Positions 1 to 5,611 of a stretch of 8,266 nucleotides of DNA are shown here, in pieces; within the stretch, counting starts at the first letter, position 1, and each line of letters begins with the position of its first letter. The DNA is from Nitrospiraceae bacterium. GTDB lineage: Bacteria > Nitrospirota > Thermodesulfovibrionia > Thermodesulfovibrionales > UBA9159. The stretch covers positions 12,150 through 20,415 of the forward strand of contig DMNE01000252.1 in the NCBI GenBank assembly GCA_003453735.1. Reading direction: 5' to 3'. Under the pieces are notes generated by a model, which was given only the letters and a program-made list of their open reading frames with translations, did no database searches and had not been told where the DNA came from. The translations under genes were made by a program, and so were the position numbers.

Positions 1-872
1 GAAATATTTACAGGCAGGGGGAAACTGAGGGCCATAAGCATTGTGGACCAGTAGACGGCATGGGTCGTAAGAATATCTTTTCCGACGAGATGAAGCGATG
101 CCGGCCACAAGAATTCGCCGATTCTCGCCTTTTCGGCAGCTGGAGCAAGATACCGAGTTGCGGAAAAATAATTCACCAGCGCGTCAAACCAGACATAGGT
201 AACAAAATCCTCATCAAAGGGCAAAGGGATACCCCAGGAGAGTCTCTGCTTGGGCCTTGAAATACAGAGGTCTCCGAGCGTGTTGTTTTTTAGAAAACCG
301 AGCACTTCATTCCGCCGGGCGTCAGGCGATATGTATGATGGATTGTCTTCGACATACCGGATAAGCCTTTCCTGGTATTTCGACATGAGGAAGAAATAGT
401 TTTCTTCCTGAATCTGATCTACGGGCCTCCCGCAATCCGGGCATCTACCCTCAACGAGTTCCTTTTCCGTCCAGAACCTCTCGTCGGGTGTGCAGTACCA
501 CCCGGAATATGCTCTCTTTTCTATCTCTGACCTGTCCCAGAGCATCTGCAAAAGCCCTTGCACGGTTTTTATGTGCTCTGTATCCGTCGTACGGATAAAG
601 GCGTCATTTGATATTGCTAATCTAACCCAGAGTTCCTTGAAATTCCCCACCATGATGTCAGCATGTTCCTTAGGGGTACGTCCCCTTCCAACGGCTGCTT
701 TCTCTATCTTCTGCCCGTGTTCATCTGTCCCCGTTAAAAAAAATACCCTTTTGCCCAGCAACCGATTCCACCGAGCAAGGATATCTGCAGCGATGGTCGT
801 ATAAGCATGACCTATGTGAGGGATGTCATTTACATAGTAGATAGGGGTTGTCACATAAAAAGTGTTACTCAT
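1..872 (-). CDS. metG: Methionyl-tRNA synthetase, N-terminal 290 residues (cut by window edge)
   Basis: Cytoplasmic class I aminoacyl-tRNA synthetase that charges tRNA-Met with methionine. Translating back from the ATG at 872 gives a continuous reading frame with no stop to base 1. It opens with TTPIYYVND and the HIGH signature (H19-I-G-H22), followed by the LTGTDEHGQK block. A zinc-knuckle region sits at 127-147, then the family blocks NYFFLMSKY, YVWFDALVNY and VGKDIL..HAVYW. The KMSKS loop and the anticodon-binding domain lie beyond the left edge. The start overlaps the ricT stop as ATGA, with a GAAGG-like ribosome site about 8 bases upstream, so translation is probably coupled. The zinc site reads C127, D130, C144, C147; the corresponding ligands recalled for Thermus thermophilus MetRS are C127, C130, C144, H147, so one Cys is replaced by Asp. 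The family call is very secure; only the length is incomplete. Confidence 0.97.
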   Translation of the reverse strand, partial: MSNTFYVTTPIYYVNDIPHIGHAYTTIAADILARWNRLLGKRVFFLTGTDEHGQKIEKAAVGRGRTPKEHADIMVGNFKELWVRLAISNDAFIRTTDTEHIKTVQGLLQMLWDRSEIEKRAYSGWYCTPDERFWTEKELVEGRCPDCGRPVDQIQEENYFFLMSKYQERLIRYVEDNPSYISPDARRNEVLGFLKNNTLGDLCISRPKQRLSWGIPLPFDEDFVTYVWFDALVNYFSATRYLAPAAEKARIGEFLWPASLHLVGKDILTTHAVYWSTMLMALSFPLPVNI

Positions 873-1876
873 TTCCGAAACCTTCTTCCAGATCGTTTTC
901 GCTTGTGAAACCTTCTCTTATCGCCTTCGTTTCCAGCAGATACCTTTTCTGTTCTTCCAGGCTGCCCCGTATCCTTTTGGGACTTCCGAGATAAGCCATC
1001 ACTTGCGCCCTCTGAGGTCTCAAATCGGTTCTGTTTTCCAGGGGTCCTCTGTATCTCCCCTTCGACCGCGAAGTAGTTAAGATTTTTCTGCTCTGTGCCT
1101 AGCCCTTTGCTTCGGTCCACATGCTTCTCCGTACGTTCTTCAGCGTCAGCTAAAGAATCCCCTTCACCAACGACATCACCGTCTTTCACGCCTTCGCCTC
1201 TCGGGACCATTGCCTCGCCTTCCTGAACCTTTTCCGCCAAGGTGTCACTGTCACTGTATTCATAACTCAGACAGCACATCAGCCTCCCGCAGACACCTGA
1301 CAGCTTGTTCGCATTGAGGACAAGTTCTTGGCTCTTAGCCATCCGTATGGATATCGGCTCAAAAGACGTGAGGAACGTCTTACAGCACAACTCCCTTCCG
1401 CATATCCCGAGTCCGCCCACGGTCTTTGTAGCGTCCCTCACCCCGATCTGCCTCATCTCGATGCGCGTTTTGAATTTAGCTGCTAGGTCTTTAACCAGTT
1501 CCCGGAAGTCTATCCTGCCGTCTGCAGTGAAATAAAAAATAAATCGCTTTTTATCAAGGGTCACCTCAGTATAAATCATTTTCATCGGTAGCCCACGCGC
1601 CGTTATCCTTTCGATGCAGTAAGACATGGCCTCTTCCTCAAGAGCCTTATTCTCCGATTTTTGATTGAGATCAGCTTCCGAAGCCTTTCTCAAGAGCTTT
1701 TTCAACTCCTTCGTTCCTTCGGCACGTGTATGTCTTTCGACTACAACGTTCCCCATACTCAACCCCAGTTCAGACTCTACAACGACAAGATCTCCTCTTG
1801 CGACTTCAATACCGTTTACTTCGAAGTCATATATCTTCCCACAGGTCTTAAATCTAATCCCGACAACATCAGGCAT
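869..1876 (-). CDS. ricT: PSP1-domain protein, RicT (YaaT) family
   Basis: 335 residues. The PSP1 domain covers about 1-205 (opening VVGIRFK.CGKIYDF, with GDLVVVESELG at 28-38). It includes the two diagnostic cysteine clusters CGRELCC (159-165) and CGRLMCC (196-202). In Bacillus subtilis RicT belongs to the RicA-RicF-RicT complex, which carries iron-sulfur clusters and promotes RNase Y-dependent mRNA maturation; here the Cys clusters suggest cluster binding, while the RNA role is by family only. From about residue 210 the protein turns into a charged, low-complexity tail of roughly 125 residues ending in a very basic stretch (DKRRFHKRKRSGRRFRK). This tail is poorly conserved in character and possibly binds nucleic acid. 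The ATG at 1876 has an AAGGAG site 8 bases upstream. It lies 50 bases after holB and overlaps metG by 4 bases; holB-ricT-metG is a recurrent bacterial neighbourhood. No ricA or ricF is visible here. Confidence 0.92.
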   Translation of the reverse strand: MPDVVGIRFKTCGKIYDFEVNGIEVARGDLVVVESELGLSMGNVVVERHTRAEGTKELKKLLRKASEADLNQKSENKALEEEAMSYCIERITARGLPMKMIYTEVTLDKKRFIFYFTADGRIDFRELVKDLAAKFKTRIEMRQIGVRDATKTVGGLGICGRELCCKTFLTSFEPISIRMAKSQELVLNANKLSGVCGRLMCCLSYEYSDSDTLAEKVQEGEAMVPRGEGVKDGDVVGEGDSLADAEERTEKHVDRSKGLGTEQKNLNYFAVEGEIQRTPGKQNRFETSEGASDGLSRKSQKDTGQPGRTEKVSAGNEGDKRRFHKRKRSGRRFRK

Positions 1877-1926
1877 TTTTAACTCCTTAGACGGTCAATG
1901 CTTGCCCGTCAACTGCACCGTTCCCA

Positions 1927-2979
1927 TCATGCATAACTCAGTACAGACCTCAGGACAGATGCAGTATAGTTCCAGGTTATCGATTTGTTCAAATTGAAAT
2001 CAAGTTTCCCCTTAAGGCGGGTTATCTTATGGTAAGCTCTTAATATGGACGGCATATCAGTTGCTTTGCTCATTCCCAATACGGTTTTTCCGATGTCGGC
2101 ATGAATAAGGACCCCTTCGTCAGGTGTTATCTTTCCTATTGCCATATCTCTCAGCAAAATCACGGCCATATCAAGCCATCGCTCCATCTCATCCCTATCT
2201 GTCCAAATTTCACCGTCACCATCGAACATATTCCGGAGAAGACTGAGAAAGCGCTCCCTCTCTTTGAGTGGTTCAGATGAGAGGGCAACGCCGGGCCTTC
2301 CCATAGAAAGTTTAACGATAACCGACAGCGGATGATCAATGGTCATTGGTCTTTCTTTTCCTCGACTGCCGACGGTTGCCTGTCGACCGTTGACCGTTTG
2401 TACGACTTCACTACATGCCTCAGTGGAAAGAGGAGTGAAATGAATTCGGGAGCATCTTGACCGAACGGTCTCGGGTAACCGATCAGGGTTGGATGATATC
2501 AATACAATGAGACTCTCAGCAGGAGGTTCCTCCAGTGTCTTGAGAAATGCATTTGCAGCAGATTGGTTCATGGTATCAGCGTCATCGATGACAACAACCT
2601 TTCTTCTGCCTTCATATGGCATGTATGAAAGAGCATCTTCCACGGCCCTTATCTGATCAACCCGAATCTCCCCTTTTTCCGGTGTTATCACGATCACATC
2701 AGGATGGGTTCCAGCCTCAATCTTCTCGCAGGAATGACACCTGTCACATGCGTCTGTTCGTCTATAGGCAGCAACCTGCGGACCTTCAGAGTCTTTCTTA
2801 TCATCTCTATGAAACGTATCGAGACAGTTTATTGCCTTGGCGAGATTGACCGCGGCAGACCTCTTCCCTATACCAGACTCTCCGCTAAAGAGATAGGCGT
2901 TTGGTATCCTTCCCCTGTCGAGTGTGCGAAGCAGGATACCAATCGGCCTATCCTGACCTATAATATTCTTGAGCGCCAT
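1927..2979 (-). CDS. holB: DNA polymerase III clamp-loader subunit delta'
   Basis: Delta' is the stator subunit of the replicative clamp loader, which places the sliding clamp on DNA with DnaX and delta. From the ATG at 2979 the protein has 350 residues. It opens ALKNIIGQDRP, followed by a P-loop-like GESGIGKR (33-40) with Arg in place of the usual Ser/Thr. A zinc module uses C52, C78, C81 and C84, then THPD. Next come VVVIDDADTM (128-137), NAFLKTLEEPP (143-153) and the SRC motif (174-176) that supplies the trans-acting arginine finger. The frame can be extended to a TTG at 2997, but neither start has a clear Shine-Dalgarno; the ATG is preferred because the family normally begins just before the IIGQ block. 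C52 and C78 are separated by 25 residues, against 8 as recalled for E. coli delta'. It heads the operon with ricT and metG. Confidence 0.94.
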   Translation of the reverse strand: MALKNIIGQDRPIGILLRTLDRGRIPNAYLFSGESGIGKRSAAVNLAKAINCLDTFHRDDKKDSEGPQVAAYRRTDACDRCHSCEKIEAGTHPDVIVITPEKGEIRVDQIRAVEDALSYMPYEGRRKVVVIDDADTMNQSAANAFLKTLEEPPAESLIVLISSNPDRLPETVRSRCSRIHFTPLSTEACSEVVQTVNGRQATVGSRGKERPMTIDHPLSVIVKLSMGRPGVALSSEPLKERERFLSLLRNMFDGDGEIWTDRDEMERWLDMAVILLRDMAIGKITPDEGVLIHADIGKTVLGMSKATDMPSILRAYHKITRLKGKLDFNLNKSITWNYTASVLRSVLSYA

Positions 2980-3031
2980 AATAACATCAGACAACAAAAT
3001 ACGTCATATTCAGTATTTTCGTTCCTCATTC

Positions 3032-3049
3032 GGTATAAAGAATTATACC
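3032..3049. repeat. Inverted repeat over the holB -10 box and start site
   Basis: A perfect 7-4-7 inverted repeat, GGTATAA-AGAA-TTATACC on the plus strand. It covers the -10 hexamer and the predicted transcription start of the holB operon. This is where a repressor would block initiation, but half of the symmetry comes from the TATAAT box itself, so an accidental match is quite possible. Confidence 0.4.
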
Positions 3050-3071
3050 CTTAGGGAAGAAGCATTGACAA
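3042..3071 (-). promoter_or_regulatory. Sigma70-type promoter of the holB-ricT-metG operon
   Basis: On the minus strand a -35 TTGTCA (3071-3066, five of six consensus bases) is followed after 18 bases by a perfect -10 TATAAT (3047-3042). Transcription would start near 3035, about 55 bases before the holB ATG. No convincing terminator separates this promoter from the aroF end at 3199, so aroF read-through could also contribute. Confidence 0.7.
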
Positions 3072-3198
3072 GAGTACGACAGGCAATCGTTTACTCAGGA
3101 TAGACCTCTTATGATCTTTTGGTTACAATGGCGCCTAGAAATAAAGAGGATCTTTCTTCACCCGGGCGGATTGGGAGTGCATCTTCACGCAGCGCATC

Positions 3199-4215
3199 TT
3201 ATAGTTTCTTACCGCTGAATTTCGATAATTCTTTCAGTTTTCTTATGACACTTGCAAAGTCCTCGATCCCAAGGGACTGAGGCCCATCGCATAGCGCCTT
3301 CTGCGGGTCGTTATGAACCTCAACCATCACTCCGTCCGCACCGCATGCCATGGCTGCATAACAGAGAGGGGGCACATAATTCCGAACCCCGGTCGCGTGG
3401 GAAGGGTCTATGATTATCGGCAAATGAGATCGCTCATGAATTACCAAGACGGCCGAGAGATCCAATGTGTTCCGAGTAGCACTTTCGAAGGTCCGGATAC
3501 CCCTTTCACAGAGAATCACATCTTTACAGCCCTCGCTGAGAACATACTCAGCAGACATGAGAAATTCCTGGATAGTAGTCGACATTCCCCTCTTCAATAC
3601 AATAGGCTTACCGAATTTACCGACCCTCCGGAGTAATGAAAAGTTCTGGACATTCCGTGCCCCTATCTGCAGAGCATCAGCATAATCACCCACCATCTCA
3701 ACATCCTCCGGATTGATAACCTCAGTGACAAAGGGGAGTCCTGATTCTTCTCTTGCCTTGGCGAGCAACTTCAGTCCTTCCCGTTCGAGTCCCTGGAAGG
3801 AATAGGGAGAAGTCCTTGGTTTGAACGCGCCTCCCCTGAGCATCTTTGCCCCTGCCTTTTTCACCCCTATAGCGGTTTGGACGATCTGTTTTTCGTTTTC
3901 CACAGAACAGGGGCCAGCGATAACCCCAAAATGCCCTCCGCCGAAGAGCGCACTGTCCACCTTCACGACCGTCGCCTCTCTTCTGATCTCCCTACTGGCC
4001 AGTTTATATGGCTGCAAGATAGGGACTAATTTCTCTACACAGGGATATGTCTCCAAAGCCTCAAGCATATGTTTATCCCGGTCATCGCCCACCGCACCGA
4101 TAACGGTTCTTTCCACACCGACAATAGCATGGGGGGTGAATCCCAACTCTCTTATCTTCTTCAGGACTGCCTCTACACTCTTCTTCTTGCATCTCGGCTT
4201 TAAAACAATAATCAT
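3199..4215 (-). CDS. aroF: 3-deoxy-7-phosphoheptulonate (DAHP) synthase, type I-beta with N-terminal regulatory domain
   Basis: Condenses phosphoenolpyruvate and erythrose 4-phosphate into DAHP, the first step of the shikimate pathway. The 338-residue protein has an N-terminal ferredoxin-like domain (about 1-75, MIIVLKPRC...ERTVIGAVGD), which in the Thermotoga maritima enzyme mediates feedback inhibition by aromatic amino acids, then a TIM-barrel. Visible motifs are GPCSVE (101-106), RGGAFKPRTSPYSFQG (127-142), LKRG (207-210), CERG (236-239), DPSHATG (270-276) and EVH (299-301). The expected metal ligands are C103, H273, E299 and D310, each one residue on from the T. maritima positions as recalled. 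The ATG at 4215 is chosen because AGGAGG lies just upstream; a GTG at 4242 would extend the frame through the terminator hairpin and is not credible. The gene is monocistronic or reads weakly into holB. Expression is probably attenuated in its leader. Confidence 0.96.
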   Translation of the reverse strand: MIIVLKPRCKKKSVEAVLKKIRELGFTPHAIVGVERTVIGAVGDDRDKHMLEALETYPCVEKLVPILQPYKLASREIRREATVVKVDSALFGGGHFGVIAGPCSVENEKQIVQTAIGVKKAGAKMLRGGAFKPRTSPYSFQGLEREGLKLLAKAREESGLPFVTEVINPEDVEMVGDYADALQIGARNVQNFSLLRRVGKFGKPIVLKRGMSTTIQEFLMSAEYVLSEGCKDVILCERGIRTFESATRNTLDLSAVLVIHERSHLPIIIDPSHATGVRNYVPPLCYAAMACGADGVMVEVHNDPQKALCDGPQSLGIEDFASVIRKLKELSKFSGKKL

Positions 4216-4286
4216 TTGACCTCCTGCCCAACAAAAAACCACAGGGTCTCCTGCCCCCTGTGGCTCTCCCTTCTAATATTATTCAT
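4212..4286 (-). other. Leader ORF C (24 codons) overlapping the aroF start
   Basis: Begins MNNIRRESHRG and ends TLWFFVGQEVK. It overlaps ORF B by 8 bases (ATGAATAA) and aroF by 4 (ATGA). The codons CTG TGG TTT TTT fall exactly on the 3' end of the terminator stem and its U-tract, so Leu-Trp-Phe-Phe may simply be what a terminator sequence encodes. No Shine-Dalgarno is seen. Translation of this ORF would unfold the terminator hairpin and deliver ribosomes to the aroF start. Confidence 0.25.
4233..4263 (-). terminator. Intrinsic terminator in the aroF leader (attenuator)
   Basis: Read on the minus strand: CCACAGGG, a 9-base loop GGCAGGAGA, CCCTGTGG, then six T. The eight-pair stem is perfect and GC-rich and is followed at once by the U-tract, so it has textbook terminator form. 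It works only in the aroF direction, because the plus-strand reading is followed by CTCTCCC. It ends 17 bases before the aroF start, upstream of the ribosome site and downstream of the aroF promoter, and no other minus-strand gene precedes it. It should therefore control read-through into aroF. Confidence 0.8.
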
Positions 4287-4341
4287 AGATCATTACATGC
4301 CCGGCGAGACTTCTGCAAAGCAACCAGAACATCGAGAACAT
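4279..4341 (-). other. Leader ORF B (20 codons, Phe-Trp-containing)
   Basis: Encodes MFSMFWLLCRSLAGHVMIYE, with two Phe codons, one Trp and one Tyr. It has no Shine-Dalgarno of its own; the start overlaps the stop of ORF A (TGATG), so re-initiation would be needed. A ribosome paused at the Phe-Trp codons (4329-4324) would leave the downstream segment GTCTCGCC free to pair with the terminator loop. A ribosome reaching the stop would cover that segment and leave the terminator stem free. This is the expected logic of classical attenuation, but it is inferred. Confidence 0.3.
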
Positions 4342-4385
4342 CACGGGAACGGATACGAGTATGATTGTGAACACACGGAAATCAT
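4341..4385 (-). other. Leader ORF A (14 codons, Tyr/Phe-containing)
   Basis: Encodes MISVCSQSYSYPFP. The ATG coincides with the predicted transcription start, five bases after the -10 box, so it would have to be translated leaderless. Two Tyr codons and one Phe codon cluster at the end. The stop overlaps the next ORF start as TGATG. Real translation is uncertain, because ORFs this short arise easily by chance. Confidence 0.25.
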
Positions 4386-4390
4386 GCTCT

Positions 4391-4419
4391 AATGTACATC
4401 CTTTTCAGATTTCTGTCAA
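4391..4419 (-). promoter_or_regulatory. Sigma70-type promoter of aroF
   Basis: On the minus strand a perfect -35 TTGACA (4419-4414) is followed by exactly 17 bases and a -10 TACATT (4396-4391, four of six). Transcription would start near 4385. The position, upstream of the attenuator and between divergent genes, fits aroF. Confidence 0.7.
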
Positions 4420-4688
4420 ATTGGACAAGAGATCCGCGAGGCAGTCTGTTGCTTCGCGGTGTACCGCTCAAAAAAACAACAATTGATTTTCCTTGATATA
4501 CCGTGAGTGCGCCGCGAGGGGTCGCGGATTCAGACTTTATTTTTTCTTTCTTTACTGCTGACGGCGAAAGGCCACATAATTTATGTACAGGAAGAGATAC
4601 CTAGAATGCAAATGAGATCCTCCCGCCATCAAACTTTTTTTGCAGTTCTGATGGTCGGAGGATCTCATTTGGTTGTTCTTTCCATGAC
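4420..4688. other. Non-coding region between aroF and the cytochrome gene
   Basis: No credible gene is seen here; the 61-codon GTG frame at 4507-4692 lacks a ribosome site and runs through the large inverted repeat. The region holds a small hairpin CCGCGA-GGGG-TCGCGG (4512-4527), followed nine or more bases later by a T-rich run on the plus strand, which is too distant for a good terminator. It also holds a 13-base palindrome ACATAA-T-TTATGT (4574-4586) and the long inverted repeat at 4610-4670. Confidence 0.6.
4610..4670. repeat. Long inverted repeat (22-base arms) of unknown function
   Basis: The arms at 4610-4631 and 4649-4670 pair through 14 perfect pairs (AAATGAGATCCTCC with GGAGGATCTCATTT), one mismatch, one G-T pair and 6 more pairs (CCATCA with TGATGG). 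The 17-base loop contains seven T. Neither strand has a U-tract after the stem, so it is not a standard terminator. It lies upstream of the cytochrome promoter and could be a dispersed palindromic element, an RNA structure or a protein-binding site. Only one copy is present in the window. Confidence 0.75.
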
Positions 4689-4716
4689 TTGACGGAGCCG
4701 GATAGTGAGGTAAACT
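4689..4716 (+). promoter_or_regulatory. Probable promoter of the cytochrome c gene
   Basis: TTGACG (4689-4694, five of six) is separated by 16 bases from TAAACT (4711-4716, four of six). Transcription would start near 4723, about 40 bases before the chosen ATG and just upstream of its strong ribosome site. Confidence 0.5.
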
Positions 4717-4762
4717 TTAAGTGAAAAGAGGAAGGGTCTTAGATAGAAGGGAGGTGAAGGAA

Positions 4763-5065
4763 ATGAGAGGGGCGGCTGTGTGCCTTTCGGTGTTGTTGTG
4801 TTTCTTCATTTCCGGTATGCTTGTCCATGCTACTGATACGCCCAAGGAGGATTCCGATGCCCTCTTTGAAAGGAAATGTAGCGTATGTCACAAAATAGAC
4901 AGGCCAAAGTCACAGAGAAAGACGCAAGAGGAATGGAAAAACACTGTGATACGAATGAAAAATATCCACAGGGCACCCATAACCGATGAGGAGACGAAAG
5001 TAATCGTTGATTACCTGTCCAGTGCCTACCCGCGGTACATGAGGGTGCCTTATACAGGGGGTTAG
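4763..5065 (+). CDS. Small exported monohaem cytochrome c
   Basis: 100 residues. The N-terminus is a Sec signal peptide (MRGAAVCLSVLLCFFISGML, likely cleaved after VHA near residue 23). The mature part carries one c-type haem motif CSVCH (C39, C42, H43). The pattern ALFERKCSVCH, then EEWKNTVIRMKN and DEETKVIVDYLS, is typical of short class I-like cytochromes; M65 is the likely sixth ligand, with M93 an alternative. It should act as a periplasmic electron carrier; its partner is unknown and no oxidoreductase gene is adjacent. The ATG at 4763 is chosen because AGGGAGGTG lies 8 bases upstream and the signal peptide then begins correctly. An upstream in-frame GTG at 4721 would add 14 charged residues before it. 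It is divergent from aroF, convergent with the SelW-like gene, and apparently stands alone. Confidence 0.88.
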   Translation: MRGAAVCLSVLLCFFISGMLVHATDTPKEDSDALFERKCSVCHKIDRPKSQRKTQEEWKNTVIRMKNIHRAPITDEETKVIVDYLSSAYPRYMRVPYTGG

Positions 5066-5232
5066 AAAACAGGTTTTTTGCGTAAAAGGACGAAAAAATA
5101 TATTTCAAAAATTAAGCGATCCTTGATCGATTTGGGCGCGTTTGGCTTTCCCTATAAAGTTTAATATGACATCGCATTATAAAAGGTTTTGGAGCGTGTC
5201 TACCCCATGCTTGTGCAACCACTGAGTAAAGA

Positions 5233-5460
5233 CTATTTCTTTTTCCTGAGAAGCGCAATGATCCCGGCATGATCAGGGAAATGGTCCGTCTGCTTCTTCG
5301 AAAAGATAAGCTCGTTATCAACCCTGACTTCCAATGCCCCTATCTCCGTTGAATGTACAAGGAGCGGCTTGATGCCCAGGTCTTTCTCTATCGCGATTGC
5401 CAGACTGCTTGCAATAGGTCTGTAGTTGCATGCACCGCAGTATTCTATCGAAATTTCCAT
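5233..5460 (-). CDS. Rdx/SelW-like CxxC redox protein
   Basis: 75 residues, matching in length and layout the selenoprotein W-like Rdx family: beta strand MEISIEYC, the redox motif C8-G-A-C11 at the strand end, a helix NYRPIASSLAIAIEKDLG, then strands around LLVHST, GALEVRVD and ELIFSKK. Both motif positions are Cys (TGC codons), so this is the non-selenocysteine form. Members have a thioredoxin-like fold and are thought to take part in thiol redox reactions; the physiological partner is unknown. A ribosome site AGGAGGAAGGGG precedes the ATG. It lies 151 bases after the MurU/AmgK fusion gene on the same strand and probably has its own promoter. The downstream intergenic stretch (5066-5232) to the convergent cytochrome gene shows only a weak five-pair hairpin near 5118-5130, not a secure terminator. 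Confidence 0.85.
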   Translation of the reverse strand: MEISIEYCGACNYRPIASSLAIAIEKDLGIKPLLVHSTEIGALEVRVDNELIFSKKQTDHFPDHAGIIALLRKKK

Positions 5461-5530
5461 ACCGTTCCCCTTCCTCCTGACAGTTTTTCCGGCGTGCAGA
5501 CATCATAAGAGAAACTGAAAAGACCCCTCT

Positions 5531-5536
5531 AGTATA
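5531..5536 (-). promoter_or_regulatory. -10 box of a probable promoter for the SelW-like gene
   Basis: TATACT on the minus strand (five of six) lies about 70 bases before the start codon, with TG a few bases upstream. No good -35 is found at 16-18 bases; that position falls inside the palindrome at 5549-5573, so an activator or another sigma factor could be involved. Confidence 0.4.
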
Positions 5537-5548
5537 AGCATGCGAAAT

Positions 5549-5573
5549 CGTCATTAGAACAGTTCCAATGACG
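5549..5573. repeat. Palindrome with 11-base arms upstream of the SelW-like gene
   Basis: On the plus strand CGTCATTAGAA, spacer CAG, TTCCAATGACG: 11-base arms matching at 10 of 11 positions, with a G-T pair at the other. No U-tract follows on the minus strand, which argues against a terminator for the upstream fusion gene. It overlaps the -35 zone of the probable promoter, so it resembles an operator for a dimeric regulator. Confidence 0.6.
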
Positions 5574-5611
5574 TCGTGCAATATTTGTCTATGGTTTTAG
5601 GAACGGCTTTT

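Larger units (their letters stand above)
4216..4385 (-). ncRNA. aroF 5' leader RNA (candidate attenuation leader)
   Basis: About 170 bases lie between the predicted transcription start (near 4385) and the aroF ATG. The leader contains three short overlapping ORFs (4385-4341, 4341-4279, 4286-4212), a terminator hairpin (4263-4233) and the aroF ribosome site. The nine bases GGGCAGGAG occur twice, once reaching into the terminator loop and once at the aroF Shine-Dalgarno. An upstream segment GTCTCGCC (4310-4303) can pair with GGC-AG-GAGAC of the terminator loop, leaving a two-base bulge, and shorter with the Shine-Dalgarno copy, giving a possible alternative fold. It does not look like a T-box (no clear specifier or T-box core) or any riboswitch I recognise. 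The mechanism is inferred. Confidence 0.55.

Noticed and set aside
3065..3095. TTGACA on the plus strand near 3065
   Set aside because: No good -10 follows at normal spacing and no plus-strand gene lies downstream; the same bases form the minus-strand holB -35.
3199..4242. Longer aroF starting at the GTG at 4242
   Set aside because: This start lies within the terminator stem and has no ribosome site; the ATG at 4215 has AGGAGG at the right distance and matches the usual N-terminus.
4216..4385. T-box or known trp/phe leader in the aroF 5' region
   Set aside because: I see no T-box core, specifier hairpin or run of repeated Trp or Phe codons typical of those leaders; the attenuator is therefore described only by its visible parts.
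4507..4692. 61-codon GTG frame on the plus strand before the cytochrome gene
   Set aside because: No Shine-Dalgarno is present; the frame spans the long inverted repeat and the cytochrome -35, and the protein has no family resemblance.
5118..5130. CGATC-CTT-GATCG hairpin between the convergent genes as a terminator
   Set aside because: The stem has only five pairs and the T-run lies several bases away, so it is too weak to call.
5176..5202. TAGACA-15-TATAAT on the minus strand between the SelW-like and cytochrome genes
   Set aside because: The 15-base spacing is short and transcription would run antisense through the cytochrome gene; it is most likely a chance match in an AT-rich spacer, though antisense RNA cannot be excluded.
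5318..5581. 87-codon minus-strand frame overlapping the SelW-like gene out of frame
   Set aside because: The overlapping 75-residue frame has a recognisable Rdx fold and ribosome site; this one has neither and runs through the promoter palindrome.
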